Notes: generated by a model from the letters alone, not told the origin. A DNA stretch of 64,000 nucleotides from Planctomycetota bacterium (GCA_016200265.1 JACQFE010000021.1:1-64000); one strand, 5' to 3'; shown: positions 49,577-59,726, numbered from the stretch's first letter. Numbers and translations: made by a program.

Positions 49577-51376
49577 ATGACTGATCTACGACTCATTCGC
49601 AACTTCAGCATCGTCGCTCACATCGACCACGGTAAAAGTACGCTCGCGGATCGCATCCTCGAATCCACGGGCGTGGTCGCCAGGCGCGACATGCGCGAAC
49701 AGTTCCTCGACGACATGGACCTCGAACGCGAGATGGGCATCACCATCAAGGCCAACCGCTGCACGTGCCCGTACACGTACAAGGGCGAAACGTACATGCT
49801 CAACCTGATCGACACGCCCGGCCACGTGGATTTTCACTACGAGGTCTCGCGAGCGCTCGCGGCCTGTGAAGGCGTGCTCGTTCTCGTCGATGCCACGCAA
49901 GGCGTGCAAGCCCAGACCGTCGCCAATGCCTACGCGGCCCTCGAAGTGGGCTGCGACATGATCCTGGTCATCAACAAGATCGATCTTCCTGCCGCGAGGC
50001 CTGAGGACATCGCGCTCGAGGCCGAGCAGGTGCTGGGCCTGGATTCATCCGGCGCGATTTTCACCAGCGGCAAAACGGGCTTGGGGCTGGACGAACTTTT
50101 TGCGGCGATCATTGAGAAGATCAGGCCTCCCGCGGGCGATCCCGATGGCAAGCTGAAGGCATTGATTTACGACGCCAAGCCCGACGTTCATCGCGGCGTC
50201 ATTTGCCACACGCGCGTGTACGACGGCAGCTTCAAGCGCGGTGACAAGATCGAGCTCATGGCCGCCGGACGCGACTACATCATCACCGAGGTCGGTAAAT
50301 GTCGCCCCAAGCCGACCGCAGCGGAAGTGCTCGGCGCGGGCGAAGTCGGTTACTTTCTTGCGGGGATCAAAACCATCGCCGACGTGAGCATCGGCGATAC
50401 GGTGACGCTTTCGAGCGATCCCACGGATCAGCGAATGCCCGGCTATCAACCGCCGCAACAGATGGTCTTCTGCGATTTTTATCCCGGCATCGGCACGACG
50501 ACGGACCAACTTCGCGAGGCCATGGAAAAACTGTGGCTCAACGACAGCTCGTTCACGTATTCGACCGTCGGCTCGGACGCGCTGGGAATCGGCTTTCGCT
50601 GCGGATTCCTCGGCCTGCTGCACATGCGCATTATTCAGGAGCGACTCGAACGCGAGGGTAATGTGAGTGTCGTGCAGACGGCCCCCACCGTTACCTATGA
50701 AATTCTGCTCACGGATGGAGCCACTCAAAAGATCGAATCGCCCAGTGAGCTGCCGGATATTTCCGGAGTTGAAGAAATTCGCGAGCCGTTCGTCACCGCA
50801 CAAATGATCGTGCCCGCCGACTCGGTGGGACAGATCATGCAGCTCAGCATGGAGCGTCGCGGCCGGCAGGTCAAGACGGAGTATCTCTCGTCGACACGCG
50901 TGATGATGACGTATGATTTTCCGCTGGCCGAAATCCTGTACGACTTCTACGACAAGCTCAAGAGCTGCACCAAGGGCTACGGGACGGCGGATTACCACCT
51001 CAAGAATTATGAAGTCGGCGACATGGTGAAGATGGATATCCTCGTCAACGGCATGCCTGTTGATGCACTCTCAGTGATCGTGCATCGCGACAAGGCAGCA
51101 TACCGTGGCCGACGCCTGCTCGAACGCTTGAAAAAAGAAATCGACCGCCATCAATTCGAAATCCCACTCCAGGCGGCCGTCGGTGGTAAAATCATCGCTC
51201 GCGAAACGATCAAGGCCTTCCGCAAAGACGTTACCGCGAAGTGCTACGGCGGCGACATTACCCGCAAGCGCAAACTCCTCGAGAAGCAAAAAGAGGGTAA
51301 GAAGCGCATGCGCACCGTCGGCAACGTCTCGATCCCACAGGAGGCGTTCATGTCAATCCTCGATCCGGAGGATTGA
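49577..51376 (+). CDS. lepA: Elongation factor 4 (LepA), ribosomal back-translocase GTPase
   Basis: 599 residues, the full LepA length. G1 AHIDHGKSTLADRI, G2 MGITIKANRC, G3 LIDTPGHVDF, G4 VINKIDLP and G5 near TSGKTGLGLD are present. Domains II-III and the LepA-specific C-terminal domain follow (EYLSSTRVMMTYDFPLAEIL; KIIARETIKAFRKDVTAKCY; GGDITRKRKLLEKQKEGKKR). It binds ribosomes and aids translation initiation or biogenesis under stress. There is no strong Shine-Dalgarno; three hairpins lie in the 100 bp upstream. Confidence 0.95.
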   Translation: MTDLRLIRNFSIVAHIDHGKSTLADRILESTGVVARRDMREQFLDDMDLEREMGITIKANRCTCPYTYKGETYMLNLIDTPGHVDFHYEVSRALAACEGVLVLVDATQGVQAQTVANAYAALEVGCDMILVINKIDLPAARPEDIALEAEQVLGLDSSGAIFTSGKTGLGLDELFAAIIEKIRPPAGDPDGKLKALIYDAKPDVHRGVICHTRVYDGSFKRGDKIELMAAGRDYIITEVGKCRPKPTAAEVLGAGEVGYFLAGIKTIADVSIGDTVTLSSDPTDQRMPGYQPPQQMVFCDFYPGIGTTTDQLREAMEKLWLNDSSFTYSTVGSDALGIGFRCGFLGLLHMRIIQERLEREGNVSVVQTAPTVTYEILLTDGATQKIESPSELPDISGVEEIREPFVTAQMIVPADSVGQIMQLSMERRGRQVKTEYLSSTRVMMTYDFPLAEILYDFYDKLKSCTKGYGTADYHLKNYEVGDMVKMDILVNGMPVDALSVIVHRDKAAYRGRRLLERLKKEIDRHQFEIPLQAAVGGKIIARETIKAFRKDVTAKCYGGDITRKRKLLEKQKEGKKRMRTVGNVSIPQEAFMSILDPED

Positions 51377-51421
51377 AAAGTCCCGCAGGTACCCTTGCGG
51401 GACTTCATGTGGATCGCCGCT

Positions 51422-53374
51422 TCATTTGCCATCCGCATCCGCCGCCTCTCTGGTCCCACTTGTCGTTGCAGGTGCTGACGATTGACCGGCATCCTTGGAA
51501 TGCGTTCGGTAATGGGTGGCCATGTTCTCCGGCTTGCCGTATAGCTCGGGGTGCTGGTACTTGCCGCGTTCGTCGGCGGGCTTGAGAGTTTCGACGGGCG
51601 CGCCGTGCCGCCGCAGATACAAATCGTTGCGTACGCCTGACACTTGCCAGCAGACTTTGCCGCCTGGCGTTCCCCCGGCAATCTGGAAGCGGTTGTCCGC
51701 GACTTCGGCCGCAATGTGTAGATTAGGCATGGGTGTGCCAATGGCGGTGAGCGAATAGGTGAAATCCTTGTTAATGTCCTCGAAGTAGTCAGGCAGGTTC
51801 ACTTCGGCCTGGCCATCGGCGTCGAGTCGAATCGTGCCGCGATAGACGTTGAGCGGCTCCGGACCTTCCGTGCAATAATGGGTCAAGTATTTGTTTTCCG
51901 GGTCGTGCGGGTGATCAATGCGAAATTGCTTAGTTCCAGAGACGTGGAACTCACCGACCACGTCAACATCCCCGACAAATTGCCCTGCAACGTTGGGAAA
52001 GACGCCGTTGGACGTTGTCGCGTATAGGCCAATGCGAAGGCCTTCAGCCGTCACGCCGGTGCCTTGGGTCGAGTGGCCCGAAACGCCAATTGCATTCACT
52101 CCGGCATCGGCTTGCCCGTACACGCCGATGCCGCTGTCCGCTGCCAAGCTAATTCCAGCGGTAGCCCCATAGCCTCCCGTCGCGCTCGTCCCGACGACGC
52201 CGTTGCCGTTGGCCGCATCGCCGCGAACCGCCTGAAAGCCCGACCCGTTGGTGACCACATTGAGTTGGGTTGCGGCATTGGGCGTGGCTGTACCGATGCC
52301 GACGATTCCAGAGGCATTGAGGACCAATCGCGTGGCGCCGCCCGCGGTCACGTCGGCAATCTGAAACAGCCCCTGCTGTGCCGAACCGATCAGAAAACTC
52401 CTTCCCGTTCCTGGGGTGGTATTGAGTAACTCAAGGCTTCCCGACGCTGCCCCGAAGTTGTTGGGACCTGCCACGGTCAGTGTGTTGCCCGGAGAACCAG
52501 TTCCGATGCCGACGTTGCCGCCGGGAGTGATCGTCATACGTGTCGCCGCGACCGTCATGAACGCAAGCGAATCGTTGCCGCCGAGCGACCCGAAACGACA
52601 TTCACCCGGGGTAAGATAGGTGGCCAGCGAGCGGCTTCCATCAGTGTGCAGGAAGCCGAAGGCACTCGGCGGGGTTTGGAGCGTCAACGGAAACGCGGGC
52701 GTCGCTGTTCCGATTCCGACGTAGCCGGCAGGAGTGATTGTCATACGCGTTAGGGCGAAGGTCATGAACTCTAGCGAGTCGTTGCCGCCGAGCGATCCGA
52801 AACGACACTCACCCGGAGTTAGATAGGTGGCCAGAGAGCGGTTTCCATCAGTGTGTAGGAAGCCGAATGCGCTCGGCGGGGTTTGGAGCGTCAACGGAAA
52901 CGCGGGCGTCGTTGTTCCGATTCCGACGTTGCCCGCGTTGGTATTGAAGATATTCGAGCCGGACGTTTGCCAAGGCCCTGATCCCACGGGTCCACCCAGG
53001 GCGAAGAGCGCATTGGGAGTTGCAGTCAATTCCTGGCGGGGGGTAAGAGGTGTATATGCTCCCGTGCTGGCTCCGTTGCGGACGCGAACTTCAAGGAAGC
53101 GCTGGTTTCCATCGAATACATTGCCGAAATCGAGGGTCGTGGTAATGAGTCCGTTCTCAACCAGAACGTCGTTCTTCGGCACCATATTGCCCAGTTGGGC
53201 GCCGCCTGACCCGAGGTCATAGAGGCGAAACTCAAAGTCATACACGCCATTCGCGGGCACGCCGCTGATTTTGAGCTGACCCTGGTACGTGAAGGCTGTG
53301 CCCAAGGGGGCGGCCACGACATCGTACCCCGTGACAAGCACAATCAATGAACAGACGGCGAATCGAGCGGCCAT
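51422..53374 (-). CDS. Secreted repeat protein with tail-fibre-like modules
   Basis: 650 residues with a signal peptide (FAVCSLIVLVTGYDVVA). Residues about 22-125 form a β-domain (GTAFTYQGQLKISGVPANGV; YDFEFRLYDLGSGGAQLG) that I know from many planctomycete exported proteins. Then come repeated NVGIGT(T/A)TP-type modules, as in phage tail-fibre shafts. Two 69-residue units (TLQTPPSAFGFLHTDG ... FGSLGGNDSL ... TRMTITP) are nearly identical. The last 200 residues (HPHDPENKYLTHYCTEGPEP; VYRGTIRLDADGQAEVNLPD) form a distinct domain before a low-complexity tail. Function unknown; probably a trimeric surface fibre. Confidence 0.75.
   Translation of the reverse strand: MAARFAVCSLIVLVTGYDVVAAPLGTAFTYQGQLKISGVPANGVYDFEFRLYDLGSGGAQLGNMVPKNDVLVENGLITTTLDFGNVFDGNQRFLEVRVRNGASTGAYTPLTPRQELTATPNALFALGGPVGSGPWQTSGSNIFNTNAGNVGIGTTTPAFPLTLQTPPSAFGFLHTDGNRSLATYLTPGECRFGSLGGNDSLEFMTFALTRMTITPAGYVGIGTATPAFPLTLQTPPSAFGFLHTDGSRSLATYLTPGECRFGSLGGNDSLAFMTVAATRMTITPGGNVGIGTGSPGNTLTVAGPNNFGAASGSLELLNTTPGTGRSFLIGSAQQGLFQIADVTAGGATRLVLNASGIVGIGTATPNAATQLNVVTNGSGFQAVRGDAANGNGVVGTSATGGYGATAGISLAADSGIGVYGQADAGVNAIGVSGHSTQGTGVTAEGLRIGLYATTSNGVFPNVAGQFVGDVDVVGEFHVSGTKQFRIDHPHDPENKYLTHYCTEGPEPLNVYRGTIRLDADGQAEVNLPDYFEDINKDFTYSLTAIGTPMPNLHIAAEVADNRFQIAGGTPGGKVCWQVSGVRNDLYLRRHGAPVETLKPADERGKYQHPELYGKPENMATHYRTHSKDAGQSSAPATTSGTREAADADGK
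52505..52918. repeat. Two 207-bp direct repeats inside the fibre-like gene
   Basis: GTTTGGAGCGTCAACGGAAA occurs at 52674 and again at 52881, and the surrounding 207 bp (69 codons) match at about nine positions in ten. The spacing and near identity point to a recent in-frame duplication. Confidence 0.8.
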
Positions 53375-53442
53375 GTTTTCTCTCCTCTCAAACTCATGGA
53401 TGATAATAATTTCGGGTCCATTCTACAATAATAATCTAATTG

Positions 53443-53757
53443 TTAGCCGAAAATCGCGGTCCCATTTCTCTCGCTTATCGGACACGGTTGCTCGGAAAAC
53501 TGTTTGCCCCGGCGCGTCGGTCTGGAGGCAACAACAATTAAGTTTGAAGTCTCTTCGGAGTGCATTGAATCGGTTCCCCGATAACGGAGGATCGGCGCTC
53601 CGTCGGTGAGTTGCAATTGAATGCCCAAGCAGTTCGCGCCAATGAGGAATACGAAGCGTTTTTGAAACGGCATCTTGGCAATGTCATCGAGCCAAAGTTT
53701 CGTTATCATCCTTCCGTCGAATTGGAGAACAAGCCAAAAGCTGACAACGGCGAGCAA
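53443..53757 (-). CDS. Possible small hypothetical protein
   Basis: A 104-residue frame with protein-like segments (LAVVSFWLVLQFDGRMITKL; KMPFQKRFVFLIGANCLGIQ). The opening LAVVSFWLVL could be a short hydrophobic anchor. No family, strong ribosome-binding site or operon partner supports it. It may be the 3' remnant of a longer gene. The stretch 53375-53442 upstream of the fibre-like gene holds nothing else. Confidence 0.3.
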   Translation of the reverse strand: MLAVVSFWLVLQFDGRMITKLWLDDIAKMPFQKRFVFLIGANCLGIQLQLTDGAPILRYRGTDSMHSEETSNLIVVASRPTRRGKQFSEQPCPISERNGTAIFG

Positions 53758-53817
53758 TCGGGGCTATTTGCAGCCTAGCTATCCAGGGTAATTCAAGCGG
53801 GCTACCTCCCCAGTGTT

Positions 53818-54006
53818 TTGCGTTGGATTCCCCGGATCCCGCTCGTGGGGTTTACAGCGTTGCCGAGCCTGAGTATCGCGGCGCGTATCGTTCGTGCGTC
53901 TCGTCGAACCGCCCCGGGACTCCGCCGGAAATGTCGCTACAATCTCAATGGGAAAGTATCCGGCATTTGCCCGGAGTGCGGCACTATGGTTAGTAGCTTA
54001 AGTTAG
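53818..54006 (+). CDS. Small protein with a planctomycete-type zinc ribbon
   Basis: 62 residues ending in CRYNLNGKVSGICPECGTMV. The pattern C.Y.L.G...G.CPECG is a short zinc ribbon that I associate with planctomycete proteins, usually as an end module of larger membrane proteins. Here the first Cys pair is incomplete (one Cys instead of CxxC), and the N-terminal part is short and Arg-rich. It may be a gene fragment. The following 54007-54178 carries no gene. Confidence 0.4.
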   Translation: MRWIPRIPLVGFTALPSLSIAARIVRASRRTAPGLRRKCRYNLNGKVSGICPECGTMVSSLS

Positions 54007-54178
54007 GAAGACACGCCTTAATGTCCATGGCCCCCTTGCATCGGGATTGGAGCGACTCGGAAAAGAGTCGCCGCGCGCGAAAAGAATCGGCCGACTCCGG
54101 CGCGGGCAACGATGCCCTTCGAACAGGCGTCGGGACGCGAATCACCGAGAGTATTTATCCACGTGAGCGGTTGCAATC

Positions 54179-56107
54179 TTGAAGCCGGCCGATCCCGATA
54201 AGGGCTTTCCCGACTCCGCGAATCGTGGACTCCTGCGATTCCTGCTCATCCTGGCAACCCTCGCTTGTTACGCCAACGCACTACGAACGCCATTCATGCT
54301 GGACGATCCGATTAGCACGATTGACGACGCACGAATCCAGAGTCCCTGGCGATCGATTGCTCAGAACTTCCAACCGCCGGAAACAACGATTACGGGCCGG
54401 CCGGTCGTGGCGCTCACGTTTGCGATCAATTACCTTGTCGGCGGTCGCGATCCGCTGGGATACCACATCATCAATATCCTTCTGCATATCGCATGCGCTT
54501 TGCTGGTGGCCGCAATCGCGGAGTGGGCCCTGTCCTCGGCGGCCGTTCCTGAATACCTGCATGCACGATGTACAGGGCTGGCGTACGTCCTCACCCTGGT
54601 CTTCGCGACTCATCCGGTTCAAACAGAATCCATCACGTACATCGTTCAGCGCACTGAATTGATGTGGTCGCTGTTTTTCTTGGTGACTTTGTACTGTTGC
54701 ATTCGTGCATGGGACAATCGTTCGGGCTTGTGGACCGTGGCGGCTGGTGTTGCGTGCTGGCTCGGCGCCGGCTGCAAGGAGAATATGGTTGTCGCACCTG
54801 TGCTGGTGCTGCTCTATGACTGGGCCTTTGTATCGCTGCGGCTGAGAAAGTCGCTTCGCGAGCACTGGCGACAACATACGGTGGTCTTTTCAGGATGGCT
54901 CCCACTTGCCTGGATTGTCCTGCACGGCGCTCGGCACAGTACGGCGGGTTGGGGTTTGAGCGTCTCGTCGATGGATTACTTGCGCACACAGATGGGTGTC
55001 ATTCTTGGATACGTGCGCCTCGTGATTTGGCCTACACATCTCGTTGCCGCCCGTTTCCTGACTCCGGTCGGCTCATGGGTTCAGTGTTGGCCGCAAGCCC
55101 TGGCAGTGATGGGAATGGCCGTGGGATCACTCCTGCTCTTTCTCCGCCGTCCGGCGGCCGGATTTCTCGCGCTCTGGACGCTCATCATTCTCGCACCGAC
55201 GTCCAGCGTTGTACCGATCGTCTCGGAAATGGCCGCGGATCGTCGAATGTATATGCCGATGATCGGCGTCATCTGGTATCCAATATGGGGTGCGTACCGA
55301 TTATTTCTGGATCCCAAAGTGAAGCCTTTCACTCTCGTGTGGATCCGATACGCTGAGTCCGGATTGGTCCTTGCCACGGTACTGGCGTTGGGAAGCCTGT
55401 CGTATTGCCGAAATCGCGATTATCGCAGTGAGCGCACGCTGTGGGCGGATATCGCGGCCAAGCAGCCGGAAAGCGTCGCGGCAGTGTTCGGATACGCAAA
55501 GGCGCTGGTCGATGACGGCGACACGGATGCCGGCATTGACCAATTTGAGCGTGCCCTTGCGCTTTCACCCGAACATTACATGACATTGCTTCACTACGGG
55601 CAGGCGCTCAAAAAGAAAGAGCGGATTTCCGATGCCGTCGCACTCCTGCGCCGGGCAGTGCTTGCGAATCCGAATTACGCAGAGTCGCAATACTGGTTGG
55701 GGCGCGTGTTGGCTCAGGCCGGGAATCACGAAGAAGCGATCCTACATCTTCGCGAGGCCATCCGATTGAATCCAGAACTCGTGGGCGCGTTCATCGATCT
55801 TGGGGCTGTGTATTCGATGATCGGTGAAACCATCAAGGCGGTCGATCTATTGCAGAAGGCCGTGGCGCTGGACCCTCGAAACGCCGATGTACATTTCAAT
55901 CTCGGGGCACTTTGTCGGGCGGCGGGGCGAAGTGACGACGCCCGCGCGGAATTCGAGAAAGCTGTGGAGCTCGATCCTTCGGATGCCGACGCGCACTTCC
56001 AGCTGGCTGAATTGCTAGGTCAACTGGGCCAAGTCGAGGCCGCGAGACATCACTTTGAGATTGCGAGGCGGCTCAATGCCAGCCCGACCTTGATGGAACA
56101 CCCATGA
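54179..56107 (+). CDS. TMTC-like membrane protein with C-terminal TPRs (1)
   Basis: 642 residues. Some ten membrane segments (residues 17-425) belong to the GT-C/TMTC group: first outer loop LRTPFMLDDPISTIDD with an Asp pair, then FATHPVQTESITYIVQRTEL and EMAADRRMYMPMIGV, both typical of TMTC/DUF1736 proteins. From about residue 430 four to five TPRs follow (ESQYWLGRVLAQAGNHEEAI; VHFNLGALCRAAGRSDDARA). Animal TMTCs are O-mannosyltransferases. The TTG start at 54179 is provisional, as no ATG precedes the first membrane segment. It is 206 bp before the next gene of the same strand. Confidence 0.82.
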   Translation: MKPADPDKGFPDSANRGLLRFLLILATLACYANALRTPFMLDDPISTIDDARIQSPWRSIAQNFQPPETTITGRPVVALTFAINYLVGGRDPLGYHIINILLHIACALLVAAIAEWALSSAAVPEYLHARCTGLAYVLTLVFATHPVQTESITYIVQRTELMWSLFFLVTLYCCIRAWDNRSGLWTVAAGVACWLGAGCKENMVVAPVLVLLYDWAFVSLRLRKSLREHWRQHTVVFSGWLPLAWIVLHGARHSTAGWGLSVSSMDYLRTQMGVILGYVRLVIWPTHLVAARFLTPVGSWVQCWPQALAVMGMAVGSLLLFLRRPAAGFLALWTLIILAPTSSVVPIVSEMAADRRMYMPMIGVIWYPIWGAYRLFLDPKVKPFTLVWIRYAESGLVLATVLALGSLSYCRNRDYRSERTLWADIAAKQPESVAAVFGYAKALVDDGDTDAGIDQFERALALSPEHYMTLLHYGQALKKKERISDAVALLRRAVLANPNYAESQYWLGRVLAQAGNHEEAILHLREAIRLNPELVGAFIDLGAVYSMIGETIKAVDLLQKAVALDPRNADVHFNLGALCRAAGRSDDARAEFEKAVELDPSDADAHFQLAELLGQLGQVEAARHHFEIARRLNASPTLMEHP

Positions 56108-56313
56108 TGACGCAATACCCGGCGCCGTCGTGCTATTACTTCCCGGACACTTGCAACATCATGAAGTAGTTAAGTAGGCTACTGCACGCAAGACGTGTTC
56201 GGAATAAGGCCAAATTTCGCCGATTACCCGGAAAGAAACATGCTCGTTTTGCCGGTGAATTCTTGCTATAATGATTCCGCACATGAAGTCAGGTGCTCGC
56301 GAGGAATCATACG

Positions 56314-57582
56314 GTGCGAACCAGTCAACAACATGATGTTAAAACCATGGGCGCAAGTAGCGCCTTTGGCCTCATTTGTTTCGTATTCGCTCTAAGCATG
56401 GTGATTTCAATTCGACCCGTCGTAGGCCAGCAAAGCCGCGAATCGAAACGAAACGAAGACCAAGCCATTGGAAGTCCGAACCCGGATTCTGACGAGCCAC
56501 ATATGGACGACAAGGCCGCGTCGAATCTTGGCAAACTCAACGGCTCGCTAAGAAGCATTGATTGGGAAAATGAGTCAAAGAATGCGAGTCAAGCCATTGC
56601 CAAAGTCTTTGAACGCAATGGCTGGAACGATGAGTCTCACCGCTTCGCGCGCGACGTCGCGGTCAAGGTGGCGGCGATCCCACCGTGGGACCTAAATGGA
56701 CGCTTGCAGGTCGTCACCAGCGCGGTGAAGGAACGATACGATCTACCCAGCGAGGCCGCGGATCAGTTCCGATCCAAGATCTTCCGCGAAGTGGTCAGTT
56801 TGGTTGTGCGAAATGCAAAGTCGATCACGGAGACGACGGCAGAGGCCGTTCAAACAAGACAAGCTGGAAAGCCATTCACAAGCGAGCAAGTTGCTCGATG
56901 GTGCAATGAATCGACGGAGTTTCTCAAGGATGGCGCGCAAACAGCGGAGCGGCTGGTCAAAGAGCTTGAGGCCGCTGTCCCGCCGGAGAAGCGCGATCAA
57001 TTGCACAAGGATTGGGAGAGTTACGTCACCCGGCAAAACACGATCGATTTCATGATGGAAAAGTGGAAGAAGGGAGATTGGGATCCCTCGCAATGGGGCA
57101 TGGATGCGGACCCCATCCAAATGAAAAAGCCGCCGTTTCCGACTGACGACGTGCCGTCACTCACACGATCCCGCCCGGACGAAGCCGCGAGAATGGACGA
57201 ACCACCAACGCGTGAAAGAAAACTGTGGAACAAAGGCGGTGCTTCCGTGACCGTGGCCGGGCCTCCGGGTTCGGCGGTGAAAGTTGACGACTCGCATTGG
57301 GACCCGAACGATCCGCCGACGTGGGCCGCATACGTTCGATTCACGCGAAAGAAATATCAATTCGATCCCGCGCAATCATCGAGTGCCGACTCGATTCATG
57401 CGGAATTGCTGGAACGAGCGACCGCCTATCTGATGAAGCATGCGGATACGCTGGGGAGCGTGCCGGTCGGCATGCGGGCGCAGAATTCCGAATTTGAGCC
57501 TATTCGTCAGCTCTTCGCGGAACTTAAGGATCGACTTGAATTTCTGCCGACCACGGGTCAGCGCGAGACGAACGCACGGTGA
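56314..57582 (+). CDS. Exported helical protein of unknown function in the TMTC operon
   Basis: About 422 residues, not recognised. A hydrophobic segment (AFGLICFVFALSMVISI) followed by RPVVGQQ marks a signal peptide. The mature part is mainly helical and charged (RDVAVKVAAIPPWDLNGRLQ; AEAVQTRQAGKPFTSEQVAR), with a Pro-rich middle (about 265-310). The GTG at 56314 is chosen because GCGAGGAA lies 8 bases upstream; an ATG at 56347 and a GTG at 56293 are alternatives. Its TGA overlaps the next gene's GTG (GTGA), so it is coupled to the second TMTC-like gene. Confidence 0.65.
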   Translation: MRTSQQHDVKTMGASSAFGLICFVFALSMVISIRPVVGQQSRESKRNEDQAIGSPNPDSDEPHMDDKAASNLGKLNGSLRSIDWENESKNASQAIAKVFERNGWNDESHRFARDVAVKVAAIPPWDLNGRLQVVTSAVKERYDLPSEAADQFRSKIFREVVSLVVRNAKSITETTAEAVQTRQAGKPFTSEQVARWCNESTEFLKDGAQTAERLVKELEAAVPPEKRDQLHKDWESYVTRQNTIDFMMEKWKKGDWDPSQWGMDADPIQMKKPPFPTDDVPSLTRSRPDEAARMDEPPTRERKLWNKGGASVTVAGPPGSAVKVDDSHWDPNDPPTWAAYVRFTRKKYQFDPAQSSSADSIHAELLERATAYLMKHADTLGSVPVGMRAQNSEFEPIRQLFAELKDRLEFLPTTGQRETNAR

Positions 57583-59726
57583 ATTCATCTTCGTTGTCCA
57601 CAAATCGCAGCCTACAAGTGACCACATGGAGCCCGCGACTATGCACGCTCGTGATAGTATTGGCGACGCTTGCCGCCTTCGAACCTGTTCGGCACAACGA
57701 ATTGGTCTGGGACGATCAACAGAATCTGATCCTCAATGACGGCTGGCGAGGGATCGATGCCTCACACTTGCACTGGATGTTCACGACGTTTCACGGCGGA
57801 CATTATCAACCCTTAACTTGGCTCTCGTTCGCGGTTGAATACGAGCTATGCCGCGGGCTGAATTCCGTTGCGATTCATAATACAAATGTTTTTTCCCATA
57901 CACTGAACGCTCTACTCGTCTTCGCTTTCGCGCGCTGGGTTCTACGCATTGTCTTTCCGGATGTAGAGAACAAAGTTAATGCCGGCGCGTTGATAGCGGC
58001 CCTGGTGTTCGCCGTTCATCCGCTTCGCGTGGAGTCCGTGGCGTGGGCGACGGAGCGCCGGGACGTGCTGAGTACATTCTGGTTGCTCCTCGCGACGTTA
58101 CTGTATATCCGGTACGCGAAAAGCAAGAGCAAAATTGAGCCATCGGGGTCATCGCGCTCAGCGACAATTGCATTCGGCATGTCGGTTGCGTGCTACATCC
58201 TTTCGCTGCTGAGTAAGGCGTCGGGCATGACGTTTCCACTGGTCCTCCTCTTGCTCGATTGGTATCCGCTTCGGCGTTCGATTCGTTGGCGCGTGTTCGT
58301 CGAAAAACTGGCATTCGTAGTTCCCGCGGGAATCGCGGCGGCTATCGCCCTGACGGCGCAAAAATCCGCAGGCGCTTTTCAAGCATTGGATTTCGACGCC
58401 CAAGGGCTCGGTGGTGCAGCCTTAATGCGCATCACCCGAGCCGCATACGGAATTGCTTTCTACCTTGCGAAAACCGCATACCCAGTCGGCCTTTCGCCGC
58501 TTTATGAATTGAATCCAAATGCAAACGCACTTGACGTGCCTTTCTTGATTTCGGCGATTGGAGTCGCGGTTGCTATGATTGCGGTCTGGGCGGTGCGTAA
58601 ACGAATTCCAGGTTTCACGGCCGCGTTCACCTTGTATGTGATCATTCTGCTGCCTGTTTTGGGACTCGCTCAGAGCGGACCGCAGTTGGTCGCGGATCGA
58701 TACAGTTACCTTTCATCCATCCCGATTGCAATTCTTGCCGGTGGATTCGTTGTCCAACTCGTTCGACCGTCAACGAGCAGCAAATTCATAAGGCATTCAG
58801 GTATCACGATTGGTACGATTGCTGCACTAGCAATGATTTTTCAAACGCGACAGCAAGTCGGTGTCTGGCGAGACGGGTTGAGTTTGTGGAGCAAGGCAGT
58901 AGATCGAAGACCAAGTACCGGGCTCGCGCAGGCCAATCTTGCCATCGAATTGAACCAACGAGGACAGTTCCAAGAAGCTTGCGAGCATTCAGAGCGAGCG
59001 CTGCAGATCCTTCCCGGTAATCTGGCCGCACACACCACGTTGGGCAAAGCCTCGCTGGCATTGGGCGATTTTGCGACGGCCAAAGAGCACTTGCTCGCGG
59101 CGATTGATATCCGCGAACACCTCCAGAAACCGGATGCGTCCACATTCGCAGCTTTGGGCGAGACCTTCGCGCAGCTTGGCGATCCGAATCGCGCGGAGCA
59201 ATTCCTCGATACCGCGCGAAAGCTGGAGCCGAAGTGGGGGTTGAAACTTGCTCATTTCTACGTCAATCAAAATCGAGTGGACGATGCCCATCACGTCCTC
59301 ACAGAAGTCCTCACTAAAGAACCCGAACAGGTTAGGGCCCTTTTGCTTGGAAATATGGTTAAAAAAGCGGGTCGAGTTGCCACTGCAATCGAAGTCTGGA
59401 ACGCCGGACTGGCGCGTTTTCCTCACGACGTGAATTTACGTGCGATGCTGGCGTGGACGCTGGCGACGACTCGCGATGATGCACTTCGCGACGTGGATCG
59501 CGCCCTCGAATTGGCTTCATCGGCGGTTCAGGATTCCGCAGGGAAGTGTGTCCGCGCCGGCGAAGCGCAGGCCGCCGCCTATGCCGATCTTGACCGCTTT
59601 AATGAGGCTATCCATGAGCTGGAGAAATTGCTCGACGAGCGTTCTCGCGAAATGTCCGACCACGATCGGGTGCGTATCTTCGTCGCGATCGAAAATTATA
59701 AGAACAAGACGCCAACGCGTGAGTGA
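57579..59726 (+). CDS. TMTC-like membrane protein with C-terminal TPRs (2)
   Basis: 715 residues. Membrane segments run from about residue 22 to 425, with the group motifs VRHNELVWDDQQNLILND, ALVFAVHPLRVESVAWATER and SGPQLVADRYSYLSSIPIAI. The soluble C-terminal 290 residues are TPRs (ANLAIELNQRGQFQEACEHS; HTTLGKASLALGDFATAKEH; LIST-like helices to the end). It is a paralogue of the 54179-56107 protein; two such genes around one exported protein suggest that one or both transfer sugar to exported proteins. The start is a GTG overlapping the previous stop. Confidence 0.82.
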   Translation: MNSSSLSTNRSLQVTTWSPRLCTLVIVLATLAAFEPVRHNELVWDDQQNLILNDGWRGIDASHLHWMFTTFHGGHYQPLTWLSFAVEYELCRGLNSVAIHNTNVFSHTLNALLVFAFARWVLRIVFPDVENKVNAGALIAALVFAVHPLRVESVAWATERRDVLSTFWLLLATLLYIRYAKSKSKIEPSGSSRSATIAFGMSVACYILSLLSKASGMTFPLVLLLLDWYPLRRSIRWRVFVEKLAFVVPAGIAAAIALTAQKSAGAFQALDFDAQGLGGAALMRITRAAYGIAFYLAKTAYPVGLSPLYELNPNANALDVPFLISAIGVAVAMIAVWAVRKRIPGFTAAFTLYVIILLPVLGLAQSGPQLVADRYSYLSSIPIAILAGGFVVQLVRPSTSSKFIRHSGITIGTIAALAMIFQTRQQVGVWRDGLSLWSKAVDRRPSTGLAQANLAIELNQRGQFQEACEHSERALQILPGNLAAHTTLGKASLALGDFATAKEHLLAAIDIREHLQKPDASTFAALGETFAQLGDPNRAEQFLDTARKLEPKWGLKLAHFYVNQNRVDDAHHVLTEVLTKEPEQVRALLLGNMVKKAGRVATAIEVWNAGLARFPHDVNLRAMLAWTLATTRDDALRDVDRALELASSAVQDSAGKCVRAGEAQAAAYADLDRFNEAIHELEKLLDERSREMSDHDRVRIFVAIENYKNKTPTRE

